Origin: JABURQ01 sp029243145
GTDB lineage: Bacteria > Planctomycetota > Planctomycetia > Planctomycetales > Planctomycetaceae
Direction of reading: 5' to 3'
Length of the DNA: 64,000 nt
NCBI GenBank assembly: GCA_965660145.1
Contig: CBFHYX010000002.1
Location: 62,001-126,000, forward strand
This document shows, piece after piece, positions 1 to 8,160 of this stretch. The notes under the pieces are model-generated. The model was not told the DNA's origin. It worked only from the letters and a program-made list of their open reading frames with translations, and ran no database searches. Each line of letters begins with the position of its first letter. Positions within the stretch are counted from its first letter, which is position 1. Both the position numbers and the translations under genes were made by a program.

Positions 1-1
1 A

Positions 2-193
2 TGTAATGAGCCTGCGGATGAGGTTTTTGTAAAAATTGATCTCGGCTCGATTCCTGCGGTGTATGTTTTTGGAACCAATGGTGAACTCGTCGAGCGATTT
101 GATAATGACGCACAAAAGTATGGCGACGAATTCACTTATGCAGATCATATTCTTCCAAAACTGATATCACTGTTGGAATCTGCAGAGGAATAA
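2..193 (+). CDS. Thioredoxin-like protein, C-terminal fragment (5' end outside window)
   Basis: An open frame enters from the left edge and ends at TAA 191-193, giving about 63 residues. It contains the segment SIPAVYVFGTNGELVERF, which matches the second half of a thioredoxin fold: a cis-proline (IPAVYVF) followed by a beta hairpin with a Gly turn (TNGELV). The CxxC region would lie upstream and is not visible. This suggests a TlpA/thioredoxin-type redox or cytochrome-maturation protein. Which subfamily, and whether it is secreted, cannot be said from this fragment. Confidence 0.6.
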   Translation, partial: CNEPADEVFVKIDLGSIPAVYVFGTNGELVERFDNDAQKYGDEFTYADHILPKLISLLESAEE

Positions 194-259
194 GGAAAGA
201 GCATCGTCAAGGAATCCGGGCTCTTGTGAGAATATCAAGACGATTGTTGATTACTATTC

Positions 260-814
260 ATGAGTCCGAAAACTCCTAAATTTACGATCGCTCCTCAACC
301 GCGGAATCTTCTGCGGTCGTTATTGATGCTCGATGATACTGAACATGCCATCGCGTTGGGGACAGCGATCGGAGTCTTTCTGGGTTTGACACCGACTGTC
401 GGTCTTCAGATGTTGACGGTCATGGTGTTATCTGTTTGCACTCGTCGCCTGTTTCGGTTCAACGTGATGGCCGCACTGATGGCGGTTTATGTTTCCAATC
501 CCATCACCATCGTGCCAATTTATTGGGCGTTGTACAAAGTTGGTTCGTTCTTTGTCGGCGGAGAAGTGACTCGCGCACAATTTTCCGCGATCCTTGAGTA
601 CAACTCCTTTTCCGATTGGTGGAACACGGTTGTTGATTTAGCGATTGGCTTGGGAGAGCCCCTCTTGATCGGCACGGCCATCGTTTCGATTCCTGCCGGC
701 ATTATGACCTATCCGCTGATGCGTTGGTTGCTCGAATGGTTTCGCGGAGAAAAAAAGGTCACGTTTGCCGAAGAGAAAGATGATGTCGATCAATCGGAAT
801 CGATGGTGGCTTGA
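260..814 (+). CDS. DUF2062 domain membrane protein
   Basis: The 184-residue product has the DUF2062 pattern: a Pro-containing hydrophobic segment (IGVFLGLTPTVGLQ) around residues 37-50, then a second membrane segment with VSNPITIVPIYW near 76-87, and a third near 125-150. The C-terminus is charged. DUF2062 proteins are small inner-membrane proteins, often found beside glycosyltransferases or lipid enzymes. Their activity is not established. The ATG is 66 bases after the preceding stop, so the two genes may be co-transcribed. Confidence 0.85.
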   Translation: MSPKTPKFTIAPQPRNLLRSLLMLDDTEHAIALGTAIGVFLGLTPTVGLQMLTVMVLSVCTRRLFRFNVMAALMAVYVSNPITIVPIYWALYKVGSFFVGGEVTRAQFSAILEYNSFSDWWNTVVDLAIGLGEPLLIGTAIVSIPAGIMTYPLMRWLLEWFRGEKKVTFAEEKDDVDQSESMVA

Positions 815-901
815 AGCGTCAGTCCTACAGAAAGTTCTTGATCGCCGTTAAGGATTCAAAGATACTGACTCGGATTAGGAATCCTTGGAAAAGCCTCTGT
901 A

Positions 902-1858
902 ATGACTCAATCTCTCGATTGCCTGTGTGCCGGAATTGTTGTAGCCGATCACGTTTGTGAACCGATCGAACGCTTACCCCATTCGGGAGAACTCGTTCTG
1001 ACCAACGGGACCACAATCACAATTGGTGGCTGTGCGGCAAACGTCTCTGTTGATCTGGCAAAACTTGGTTGTCGTGTGAAATTCTCAGGAGTTGTTGGCT
1101 CGGATGCTTTGGGCGACTTTTCCATCAAGTTTTTGCAGAACGCGAAAGTGGAAACCGACTTATTGACGGTTTCGAACGAAAAACCAACTTCGGCTTCTTT
1201 GATCATCCCGGTTCGTGGCGATGACCGCCGTTTTATTCATTCTACAGGTGCGAATGATTTGTTCTCTGCCGCAGATATCGATCGAGAGATCTTGAAGAAT
1301 TGTCGTGTGCTGTATCTGGGTGGATATTGTATCACGGACACTTGGCCCGTGGATGATATCGTACAATTGTTCAAGGATGCTCAATCAGGTGGAACACTGA
1401 CGGTACTCGATGTGGTCATTCCCAAAGCGGGCGAGTTTTGGGAACGCATCGCGCCCGTGTTGAGATACACAGACGCTTTTCTCCCCAACAATGATGAAGG
1501 AGAGGCCATTACAGGCATCGCCGACCCACTCGAACAGGCACGCCGTTTTCGCTCAGCCGGTGCCAAAGAAGTCGTGATAACCTGTGGCGACGACGGATTG
1601 GTTGCTTTGAATGAAGAGACCATTCAGGCGGGAAGATTCGAGGTAAATTTCGTCGATGGAACGGGAAGCGGTGACGCCTTCTCGGCTGGGTTTATACTCG
1701 GCATGCTCGAACAACGACCAATGAAAGATCGTTTGGCGATGGGAAGCGCATTGGGGGCCAGTTGTGTCCAGGCATTGGGTGCGACAACGGGAGTGTTCAA
1801 CGGCGAACAACTACTACAGTTTTTAGCCGAGAATCAACTTCATTATTCCCAAGCCTGA
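902..1858 (+). CDS. PfkB/ribokinase-family carbohydrate kinase
   Basis: The 318-residue protein has the two PfkB signatures. A Gly-rich N-terminal substrate lid (GGCAANVSVDLAKLG, residues 42-56) and the C-terminal anion-hole motif DGTGSGDAF (252-260) with the catalytic-base Asp258. The length is normal for ribokinase/fructokinase-type enzymes, which phosphorylate a sugar or nucleoside with ATP in the cytoplasm. The substrate cannot be read from sequence. The stop lies 2 bases from the end of the convergent protease gene, with no room for a separate terminator. Confidence 0.88.
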   Translation: MTQSLDCLCAGIVVADHVCEPIERLPHSGELVLTNGTTITIGGCAANVSVDLAKLGCRVKFSGVVGSDALGDFSIKFLQNAKVETDLLTVSNEKPTSASLIIPVRGDDRRFIHSTGANDLFSAADIDREILKNCRVLYLGGYCITDTWPVDDIVQLFKDAQSGGTLTVLDVVIPKAGEFWERIAPVLRYTDAFLPNNDEGEAITGIADPLEQARRFRSAGAKEVVITCGDDGLVALNEETIQAGRFEVNFVDGTGSGDAFSAGFILGMLEQRPMKDRLAMGSALGASCVQALGATTGVFNGEQLLQFLAENQLHYSQA

Positions 1859-1860
1859 AT

Positions 1861-2790
1861 TTACTTTGTCTCTTTTTTTGGAGGCAATAGATAATGAAAA
1901 CCGGTGTTCGGGTTTTCTTTGTTGTAAGCGAAGGCGTCACGATTTTTCAGGAAGTGGCGAAGATAGCTGATGGGGATCGCAAATCCGAGCCCCTCACCGA
2001 ATGTGAGTTTCATATTCGTCACGCCGACAACTTCTCCCTTACGGTTGAATAACGGACCGCCACTATTGCCGGGATTGATTTGAGCGGTTGTCTGGATATA
2101 GACGATGCCTTCAAAGTTTCGATTTTTAGTGCTGATGATCCCTTCTGAGACCGAGCGTTCGAGGCCGAGAGGATTCCCGATGGCGAAGACAGAATCGCCT
2201 TCTTTGAAATCGTCATCATCATTCAAGAAAACAGGCTCGAAATTGAAGTCATCTTGGAGGGGGATTTGTAAGAGTGCGAGGTCGAAGTACGGGTTGAGTG
2301 CCAAGATCTTAATATCTTCAATACGCCGGCGTTGGATGTCACCTGCTTTAGTTTTATCGAAGATCGTCACGGCAATTTGAGTTTCTCGTTCGACCACATG
2401 GTAATTGGTAACACAGAATCCGCGGGAGTTAATAATAAATCCCGAGCCAAGCCCACCCGGTGTTTGTACCAGCACAACACCCTCCCCGAATTCTTCGGTA
2501 AGATCTTTGACATTTTTGGTGGGCAGCTTGGCGGTGAGGTACAGAGAGTTCGGGTTTTTTGCGGCAGATTGTGTCTCTTTATTGCTCGTGGTGACCGTTT
2601 CTCGCGAGCGGATGCGATCTCGAGGAATCTTGATCACATCGACTCCCAGATCGATAAAGACAGCGTCGTCACTTTCTTTCAGCACTTCCCCTTCCAACCG
2701 CTGTCCCGTATTGAGTTCGATGACATCGGCAGAAACAGAGCCGATCATCAGGAGACTGAAAATCACGCCGTGAAAAAGTCGGTTCAGCAT
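1861..2790 (-). CDS. Secreted trypsin-like serine protease (S1C/Deg-like, no PDZ)
   Basis: The 309-residue protein starts with a signal peptide (about residues 1-21, cleavage near SVSA-D). A short N-terminal domain (VIELNTGQRLEGEVL) looks like the beta-strand module often found in planctomycete secreted proteins. The protease domain follows from about residue 95, with the catalytic triad visible as His131 (TNYHVV), Asp170 (FDLALL) and Ser243 (GNSGGP). It ends after the protease domain without a PDZ domain, unlike DegP/DegS. It probably acts in periplasmic protein quality control. Its physiological substrate is unknown. Confidence 0.88.
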   Translation of the reverse strand: MLNRLFHGVIFSLLMIGSVSADVIELNTGQRLEGEVLKESDDAVFIDLGVDVIKIPRDRIRSRETVTTSNKETQSAAKNPNSLYLTAKLPTKNVKDLTEEFGEGVVLVQTPGGLGSGFIINSRGFCVTNYHVVERETQIAVTIFDKTKAGDIQRRRIEDIKILALNPYFDLALLQIPLQDDFNFEPVFLNDDDDFKEGDSVFAIGNPLGLERSVSEGIISTKNRNFEGIVYIQTTAQINPGNSGGPLFNRKGEVVGVTNMKLTFGEGLGFAIPISYLRHFLKNRDAFAYNKENPNTGFHYLLPPKKETK

Positions 2791-2838
2791 GGTTGATCCA
2801 ATTATCAGAAATGATCGTCGAATTAATATTTTCGTAAA

Positions 2839-3915
2839 TTATTCACGGTAATCGGTATGACACTCGGCACATTTTTTCGTGATTGTGCTGACACCTTCGC
2901 GAAACATTTCATGATTGCCGTCGTCGATCCCTTTTCGCATCTGCTCAACGGCTGCCATCATTTCTTTGATGTGATTTTGGTAGTCGGGCTCGTCGGCAAA
3001 CAGATACGATTCATCACCAGTGACCTGGGTCAGAGCACCGAGGATGATGGTTTCGTGCATCGCTTTGTCTTTGACATCGACAAAAGCGGCAGGTGTGGGT
3101 GTGTTACTGGAAAGCCAGTTGAAGGCATCTTCCATACGTCTCATCAACGGGCCACGGTCGGCTTTGTCGGCAAATGCGAGATTTGGATCGGGGGTCTCTT
3201 CCAATGTGGGTTCAGAACCATTGAAGATTTGTAGCAGGTTTTCGAATTGAAGGGATGAGGCTTCCCAGCCTGCGCGTCCGGGGGCTTCGGCAGAACCTCC
3301 CAAGTTGTAGCTGATGTCCCGAAGAGCGGGGGCTTGGTCTTTCCAAAGGGCATCTCCCGGATGGGAGAGAGCAATTTGTGCCAAAGCCGCAATCGTATTG
3401 CCGCTCATAGGGATTTTTTTGTATTCGCGATTGTAAGCACCGACTGATTGCAAGGTCGGAGTGAGGAAGTTGCGAATCGATTTGATTTCGTTGTCGAGAT
3501 ACTCCATGGGAATGATTTGGTCCCATTTGATCGAGGCCACTTTGGGTTCGTCCTTCGGCATTGGTTCTGGCTCGGGAGTTTCTGTCGGAGTGTCATTCGC
3601 AGCGACGGTGGGTGTTTCCATCGGTGTGGTCGGGGTGACGGTGCCTTGTTGTGCGACAATGGCCAATGGGTCATCAAAGAAGACATCGTAGGGAATTCCA
3701 TCAATGGATTTCCGACCTTGCGAGTCGGTCGAAACCTGACTGGGTGTTCCACCCGCTCCATTGTCGCCGGAGATCGTTGTCGTGTTGGAAGATGTGTCGC
3801 CTGACGATGGATCGGCTTCAGGATCGGCACCACCATTGCAGCCCGGCAATGCCAGTAACACAGCGAATGAGAACACGGACAAGTAACGCAGTGTTTGAAG
3901 ATGACGGCTGGGCAA
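2839..3915 (-). CDS. Lipoprotein with C-terminal cytochrome c'-like heme motif
   Basis: The 358-residue product has a lipoprotein signal (LLALPGC, Cys near residue 26), a long Ser/Thr/Pro/Glu-rich linker to about residue 130, and a helical C-terminal part. A single CAECH heme-binding motif sits 8 residues from the end, as in cytochrome c', where CxxCH is at the end of a four-helix bundle. The start is a TTG, supported by a GGGAGAG ribosome site 7-8 bases upstream. Family placement in cytochrome c' is by analogy of motif position only. A role in periplasmic electron transfer or gas sensing is inference. Confidence 0.7.
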   Translation of the reverse strand: MPSRHLQTLRYLSVFSFAVLLALPGCNGGADPEADPSSGDTSSNTTTISGDNGAGGTPSQVSTDSQGRKSIDGIPYDVFFDDPLAIVAQQGTVTPTTPMETPTVAANDTPTETPEPEPMPKDEPKVASIKWDQIIPMEYLDNEIKSIRNFLTPTLQSVGAYNREYKKIPMSGNTIAALAQIALSHPGDALWKDQAPALRDISYNLGGSAEAPGRAGWEASSLQFENLLQIFNGSEPTLEETPDPNLAFADKADRGPLMRRMEDAFNWLSSNTPTPAAFVDVKDKAMHETIILGALTQVTGDESYLFADEPDYQNHIKEMMAAVEQMRKGIDDGNHEMFREGVSTITKKCAECHTDYRE

Positions 3916-4020
3916 AACTCTCTCCCTGAATTTCAGTTGGGAAGGGATGCTCTTTGACTGGAGCGGTCTCTCTAAATTATGAAGTGGCGGGGGTTTAACT
4001 GCAACCTCGGTCTTCCACTC

Positions 4021-4401
4021 TTACAGATTCTTCCCGCATTGGTCACAATATTTGGCAGCTTCGTCGTTTAATGCGCGGCAACTCGGGCAGCGAATGTTGA
4101 TCGGGCCGGCGAGTTCCGAATCGCTTCCCGGACTCCAATTGCCGTCGTTAAAATTATCGCCTTTTGAGCGTTCTTGGGAAGACGCGACACCATGAACGGC
4201 TCCTCCCGCGATCATAAATATGAAGCCAAAGACGGCACGCAAAGCCATTGATCGGCCTCGCTCATCGAAATTATCAAAATTTCCAAAATTCAGAGCCGCA
4301 GAGATGAAAGTTGAAAGGAATAACAAGACGCCTAAAATGGCCAGTCCCGTGCCTATATGTTTCACGATCTGAGCTGGATGAGGCCCATTCGGGTTCGACA
4401 T
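4021..4401 (-). CDS. Small membrane protein with C-terminal zinc ribbon
   Basis: The 126-residue protein has two hydrophobic segments (about residues 14-34 and 50-70) and ends in a double CxxC zinc ribbon (CPSC ... CDQC, the last 22 residues). Such zinc-ribbon tails are common on small membrane proteins of unknown role. The ribbon is likely cytoplasmic. No enzyme motif is present. The ATG start is clear, and the gene is divergent from the transporter gene that begins at 4656. Confidence 0.7.
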   Translation of the reverse strand: MSNPNGPHPAQIVKHIGTGLAILGVLLFLSTFISAALNFGNFDNFDERGRSMALRAVFGFIFMIAGGAVHGVASSQERSKGDNFNDGNWSPGSDSELAGPINIRCPSCRALNDEAAKYCDQCGKNL

Positions 4402-4655
4402 TCTCAGTCCTTTGGATGTTGGGGCACATGATAGATAGCAGGGAACACTCTCCCGGTGTGTAAACTGATACGCTAAAAACGACTGATTGGTTCATTTTAG
4501 GGAAAATTGATGACAATTTCCTGCATTTATGAGCTGTCATCTGATCCCTTGGCAGGAAGCTAATTGATTGCTTGCTTTGGGTTTCTGGCGGCGTTAGCCT
4601 GTTCATCACATCTGCGAATCTCTACACACACACATTTGACCCCGGTATTCTCACA

Positions 4656-6446
4656 ATGAGCGAAGATCAAGCAAAAATCGAACAACAGCGGCAAATGATC
4701 CTCGACGCCTCCAAAAAGGGAACCGGCCCCAAAATCTTGGCTTATACGCGGTTGTCTGGACCAGGTTGGTTGCAATCAGCGATCACTCTGGGTGGCGGTT
4801 CGCTTTCGGGAAGTTTGTATCTCGGGATTCTCGCCGGCTTTTCGCTTATGTGGCTACAACCGCTGGCGATGGTGATGGGTGTGATCATGCTCAGTGCGAT
4901 TGGATATGTCGCGCTATCGACCAAAGAACGTCCGTTTGTCGCGGTGAGAAGACACGTCAATCCGGCACTTGGCTGGGGTTGGGCGATTGCCACCATGATG
5001 GCGAATCTGGTCTGGTGTATGCCTCAATTTGCTTTAGGGTCGGCAGCTTTGCAGCAAAATCTGGCGGCTGACTATTTCGCAGGCGTCGAATCCATCGGCG
5101 GGCTCACCCTGGAAAATTCCCGAGACTTGATCACAGTGATCATGTTATTCGTGCCAGCAGTAACTGTTGTGTGGTTTTATAACTCGGGTGGTTGGGGGAT
5201 CCGACTGTTTGAGATCATCCTGAAGGTCATGGTGGGCGTTGTGGTCCTCAGTTTCTTCGGTGTGGTCTTCAAAATGGCAACTAGCGGTGTGGGATTGGCA
5301 TGGGGCGAAATCTTAGGAGGATTTATTCCCAACCCGAGCATCCTGTTTGAGCCATCAGCCGTCTTCTCAGATGCGTTATCTCGTGCAGGAGATGCCGATC
5401 ACTGGCGCGCGATCATTATGAAAGACCAACGGGACGTCATGATTACTGCTGCTGCAACCGCAGTCGGTATTAACATGACCTTCCTGCTTCCCTATTCGAT
5501 GTTGCAAAGAGGTTGGGACAGAGATTTTCGCGGGTTGGCAATGTTCGATCTCGGAACAGGATTGTTCATCCCCTTCATGATGGCAACAAGTTGCGTGGTG
5601 ATTGCATCTGCAAGCCAGTTTCATGGGCAACCCGCTCCGGGATTGCTGTCCGATGTGGATGCGGATGGAAATGCCGTGACTGCTACAGCCGCCATGCAAG
5701 GGGGGTTCGATAAACTCCTCGTCGGGCGTGAGGAAGCCTCATCAGAGCCGATTACCGATGGTGATCGTGAATTAGCTGCCATGTTGGTGAAACGGGATGC
5801 ATTTGATCTTTCCAAGTCATTAGAGCCTCTGTTTGAGGGAACTGCGGAGCAGCCTGAAGAGGAAGGCAAAGTTGATGCAGTCGCCGCCAAACCCAAATCC
5901 TTTGGACATTATCTGTTCGGGATTGGTGTCTTGGGGATGGCTGTTTCCACCATCATCATTCTGATGTTGATTAACGGTTTCGTGGTTTGCGAAATGTTGA
6001 ATCTTCCCTCAAGCGGTTTGCCTCACCGGTTGGGATGTTTGATGGCAGGCTGTACCGGGGCATTAGGCCCCTTTTTATGGCGGGGAGATGCGAAATTCTG
6101 GTTAGCCGTTCCCACGTCTGTCTTCGGTATGATTCTTCTTCCAATTGCCTATATCACGTTCTTCTGCATGCTGAATTCAAAGAGCTTGTTGGGAGAGAAT
6201 CGCCCCGAGGGTGGCCGACGAATCAAATGGAATTTGGCGATGGGTGTTGCCGTGGCGCTGGCGAGTTTCGGCAGCGGATGGAGTTTGTGGAGCAAGCTGA
6301 AGAGCGGCAGTTGGAGCCCCAGCACAAATAGCGGCTTGGAGAAATATATTCTCTTAGGCTTATTGGGAGTGTTTTTGGTGTCCATCGTCGTGACCCACTT
6401 CACGAAGAAGCCGGCAGAGCCGTTTGACAAGTCGACCACGAATTGA
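4656..6446 (+). CDS. Nramp-related transporter with altered metal-site motifs
   Basis: The 596-residue polytopic membrane protein has the Nramp opening (SGPGWLQSAITLGGGSLSG) and about 11-12 hydrophobic segments. At the place of the canonical TM1 DPGN motif the sequence is GGGS (residues 46-49), and the TM6 MPH-type motif reads LLPYSML. A hydrophilic insert of about 90 residues (approx. 320-410) with DVDADG and many acidic residues interrupts the membrane region. The start is placed at ATG 4656 rather than the upstream in-frame TTG because it begins directly before a charged N-terminus as in the family. Substrate is uncertain; classical Mn/Fe transport would need the missing residues. Confidence 0.8.
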   Translation: MSEDQAKIEQQRQMILDASKKGTGPKILAYTRLSGPGWLQSAITLGGGSLSGSLYLGILAGFSLMWLQPLAMVMGVIMLSAIGYVALSTKERPFVAVRRHVNPALGWGWAIATMMANLVWCMPQFALGSAALQQNLAADYFAGVESIGGLTLENSRDLITVIMLFVPAVTVVWFYNSGGWGIRLFEIILKVMVGVVVLSFFGVVFKMATSGVGLAWGEILGGFIPNPSILFEPSAVFSDALSRAGDADHWRAIIMKDQRDVMITAAATAVGINMTFLLPYSMLQRGWDRDFRGLAMFDLGTGLFIPFMMATSCVVIASASQFHGQPAPGLLSDVDADGNAVTATAAMQGGFDKLLVGREEASSEPITDGDRELAAMLVKRDAFDLSKSLEPLFEGTAEQPEEEGKVDAVAAKPKSFGHYLFGIGVLGMAVSTIIILMLINGFVVCEMLNLPSSGLPHRLGCLMAGCTGALGPFLWRGDAKFWLAVPTSVFGMILLPIAYITFFCMLNSKSLLGENRPEGGRRIKWNLAMGVAVALASFGSGWSLWSKLKSGSWSPSTNSGLEKYILLGLLGVFLVSIVVTHFTKKPAEPFDKSTTN

Positions 6447-6452
6447 TGTGAC

Positions 6453-7307
6453 TTATTTACGCCAAATGCGGAATCGTTTGGTCCACGATTTGAACACCGT
6501 TTTCGCACACGCCCAGCGATCTGAGAAATTGATACTGGAAGCAGTGGAGATGTCGTCCTCGGAATGGGCGACTCGTAGCGGTAATTCTCCGATGCGAAAA
6601 CCGGCTCCTAAAGTCTGGGCAATAAACTGTCAAGAGAAGATTCGCGAATTTTCGTTTTCGTGATACGGCAAGACCCAGAGCGGATGGACTCGACACGCCA
6701 AGAAATCGGTGTCCGGGTCAATCAGACGCTGCCCATAGAAGATATCGGCAATCAACTGTTTGCCACGTCGTGGCCCGAGTTGGTTGGGAGTCAAATGTGA
6801 TCGTTTCGACATCGGCATGAAGTCGTCAAATCGTGTTCCCAGAATAACGTCCCAAATTTCTTGATCGATCAGTTTCACGATGGCCGACAATGCCGCCAGG
6901 TCACGAATGTGTTGAAGTTCAAACAGAACCAACATCTTGGCGGATTGTCTTTGTGCGATGTCGAAACAGAGTTTTCGAATCAATCCGGGATGATTTCCAT
7001 GGGGAGCGGAAACAAGTTGCAGCCCCGCCAACATCCCCTGTTCGAGCACGCGTTCTGAACATCCCGCATCGATGAGTACGATTCCAGCGAAGAGGTTTTC
7101 AGGGAGATCATTCAGGACCTGATCGAGATTGCTGGTTCTTTGATTGGCAATCAAAAACAGAAAGCGACCTTCCCGCTCGTCATCGTTCTGCGCGGAGACC
7201 GATCTCAGAAGTGCGTCCATTCCGTTGGGAGAAGACGCTACTTTTTCGATGTGATCCGGCAAGTCATGATCGTGACTTGTGTGTGGAAAGATGCGATTGA
7301 CAGTCAC
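6453..7307 (-). pseudogene. GT-A (DPM1/GT2-like) glycosyltransferase gene interrupted by in-frame TGA
   Basis: The frame from ATG 7305-7307 gives 225 residues to a TGA at 6630-6632. The same frame continues past this stop for 58 more residues (QFIAQTLGAGFRIGELPLRV...) to TAA at 6453-6455, 6 bases from the convergent transporter stop. The extension matches the GT2 pattern of a Gly/Arg turn followed by ELP. The N-part has degenerate counterparts of GT-A motifs: VLIDAGCSE for VVDDGSTD, and LFELQHI for the DADGQH metal site, followed by DVILGTRF for the VIGSRF motif. The DxD is therefore absent. The gene is either a decaying glycosyltransferase or a truncated non-catalytic relative. A genuine 225-residue product cannot be excluded. 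Confidence 0.72.
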
Positions 7308-7559
7308 TTCGTTTTGTCTCGCTGGATAGGTTGTGTATGGGGAAATCCCCTCCCTCGATGATAACTATAGTCCATGAATATCAGTCGCGAAGAGATTTCC
7401 TGCGAAAAAAAAGAATGTTGTGGCTTTCGGGGAACAGATCCTATGAGAGGCTGTTTTTCCCGAGTCAGGACAACTCACAACCTTGGTAGGGTGATGCGAA
7501 TTCTCCACGTTGTTGCAGACCCACAAATTGTTTGACAAATATTTCTAACACCAGAGAGT

Positions 7560-7844
7560 ATGAATCAAGGCTCGATGGAATTGATGAACCCGAAATTGCC
7601 TCCCGCTACGGCGATTGAAGCACAGTCTGCGAATGAGCTTGCTCCCCTTCAATCACGTGCCGAACCTCGGCACAAATCGGCAGCACCGTTTCCGTCGGGA
7701 CAGTTCTGGTCACATGGGGCGAAAACAGTCGAAACCTGGGAGCCCTCCAATGATACCGAGTCAAATGTGCAGAAAGTCAAATACGACTATCAAGCACAGA
7801 CGGAGACCTCTCGTACAAGTCGAGGCTGGGCGCAGCGACAATAA
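7560..7844 (+). CDS. Small hypothetical protein
   Basis: The 94-residue frame is Pro/Ser/Gln-rich, without signal peptide or membrane segment, and is not recognised. Its C-terminal half (FWSHGAKTVETWEP...VQKVKYDYQA) has a sensible residue pattern. A rho-independent terminator lies 47 bases after its stop, which supports a real transcript ending here. The ribosome site before the ATG (GAGAG immediately upstream) is too close, so an internal ATG (7575 or 7584) may be used. An overlapping frame at 7615-8061 runs through the terminator and is less likely. Confidence 0.5.
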   Translation: MNQGSMELMNPKLPPATAIEAQSANELAPLQSRAEPRHKSAAPFPSGQFWSHGAKTVETWEPSNDTESNVQKVKYDYQAQTETSRTSRGWAQRQ

Positions 7845-7890
7845 CGGGGAGCGACTGTCATCCACTCGTGATCGCATGAACTCAAATGAA

Positions 7891-7923
7891 GGGCCAGTCG
7901 AATGTTGCTGGTCCTTTATTTTT
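7891..7923 (+). terminator. Rho-independent terminator
   Basis: GGGCCAG (7891-7897) pairs with CTGGTCC (7908-7914) with one G-U pair and a loop of 10 bases, followed by a T-rich tract (TTTATTTTT). It lies 47 bases downstream of the small gene at 7560-7844. Confidence 0.7.
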
Positions 7924-8160
7924 GCGCAGTTGAGGTTTTGTCGCAGGCGAATATCTTCATTTTCTGTTCTTGATGTTAGACTTCGAGCGGAATTTCCCGA
8001 TAATGTGAAGAGACGCACAGATTACGAATATCTGTGTTCGGTTCAGGCTCGTGGGAGTTAGGTTTCAATAGTGAAAATGTGTTGTCGCGGCCACGGAAAA
8101 GAGCAAGTTGCTCTAAATTCTTTTTTGTTGAGTGCCATGTAAATCCCCAAGGGTGTCGAA

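Noticed and set aside
6630..6632. TGA in the glycosyltransferase-like gene as a selenocysteine codon
   Set aside because: No clear bacterial SECIS-type hairpin after the TGA, and the family has no conserved Cys here.
7615..8061. 148-codon plus-strand frame overlapping the small gene at 7560
   Set aside because: It runs through the terminator at 7891 and shifts frame relative to the better-supported 94-codon gene.
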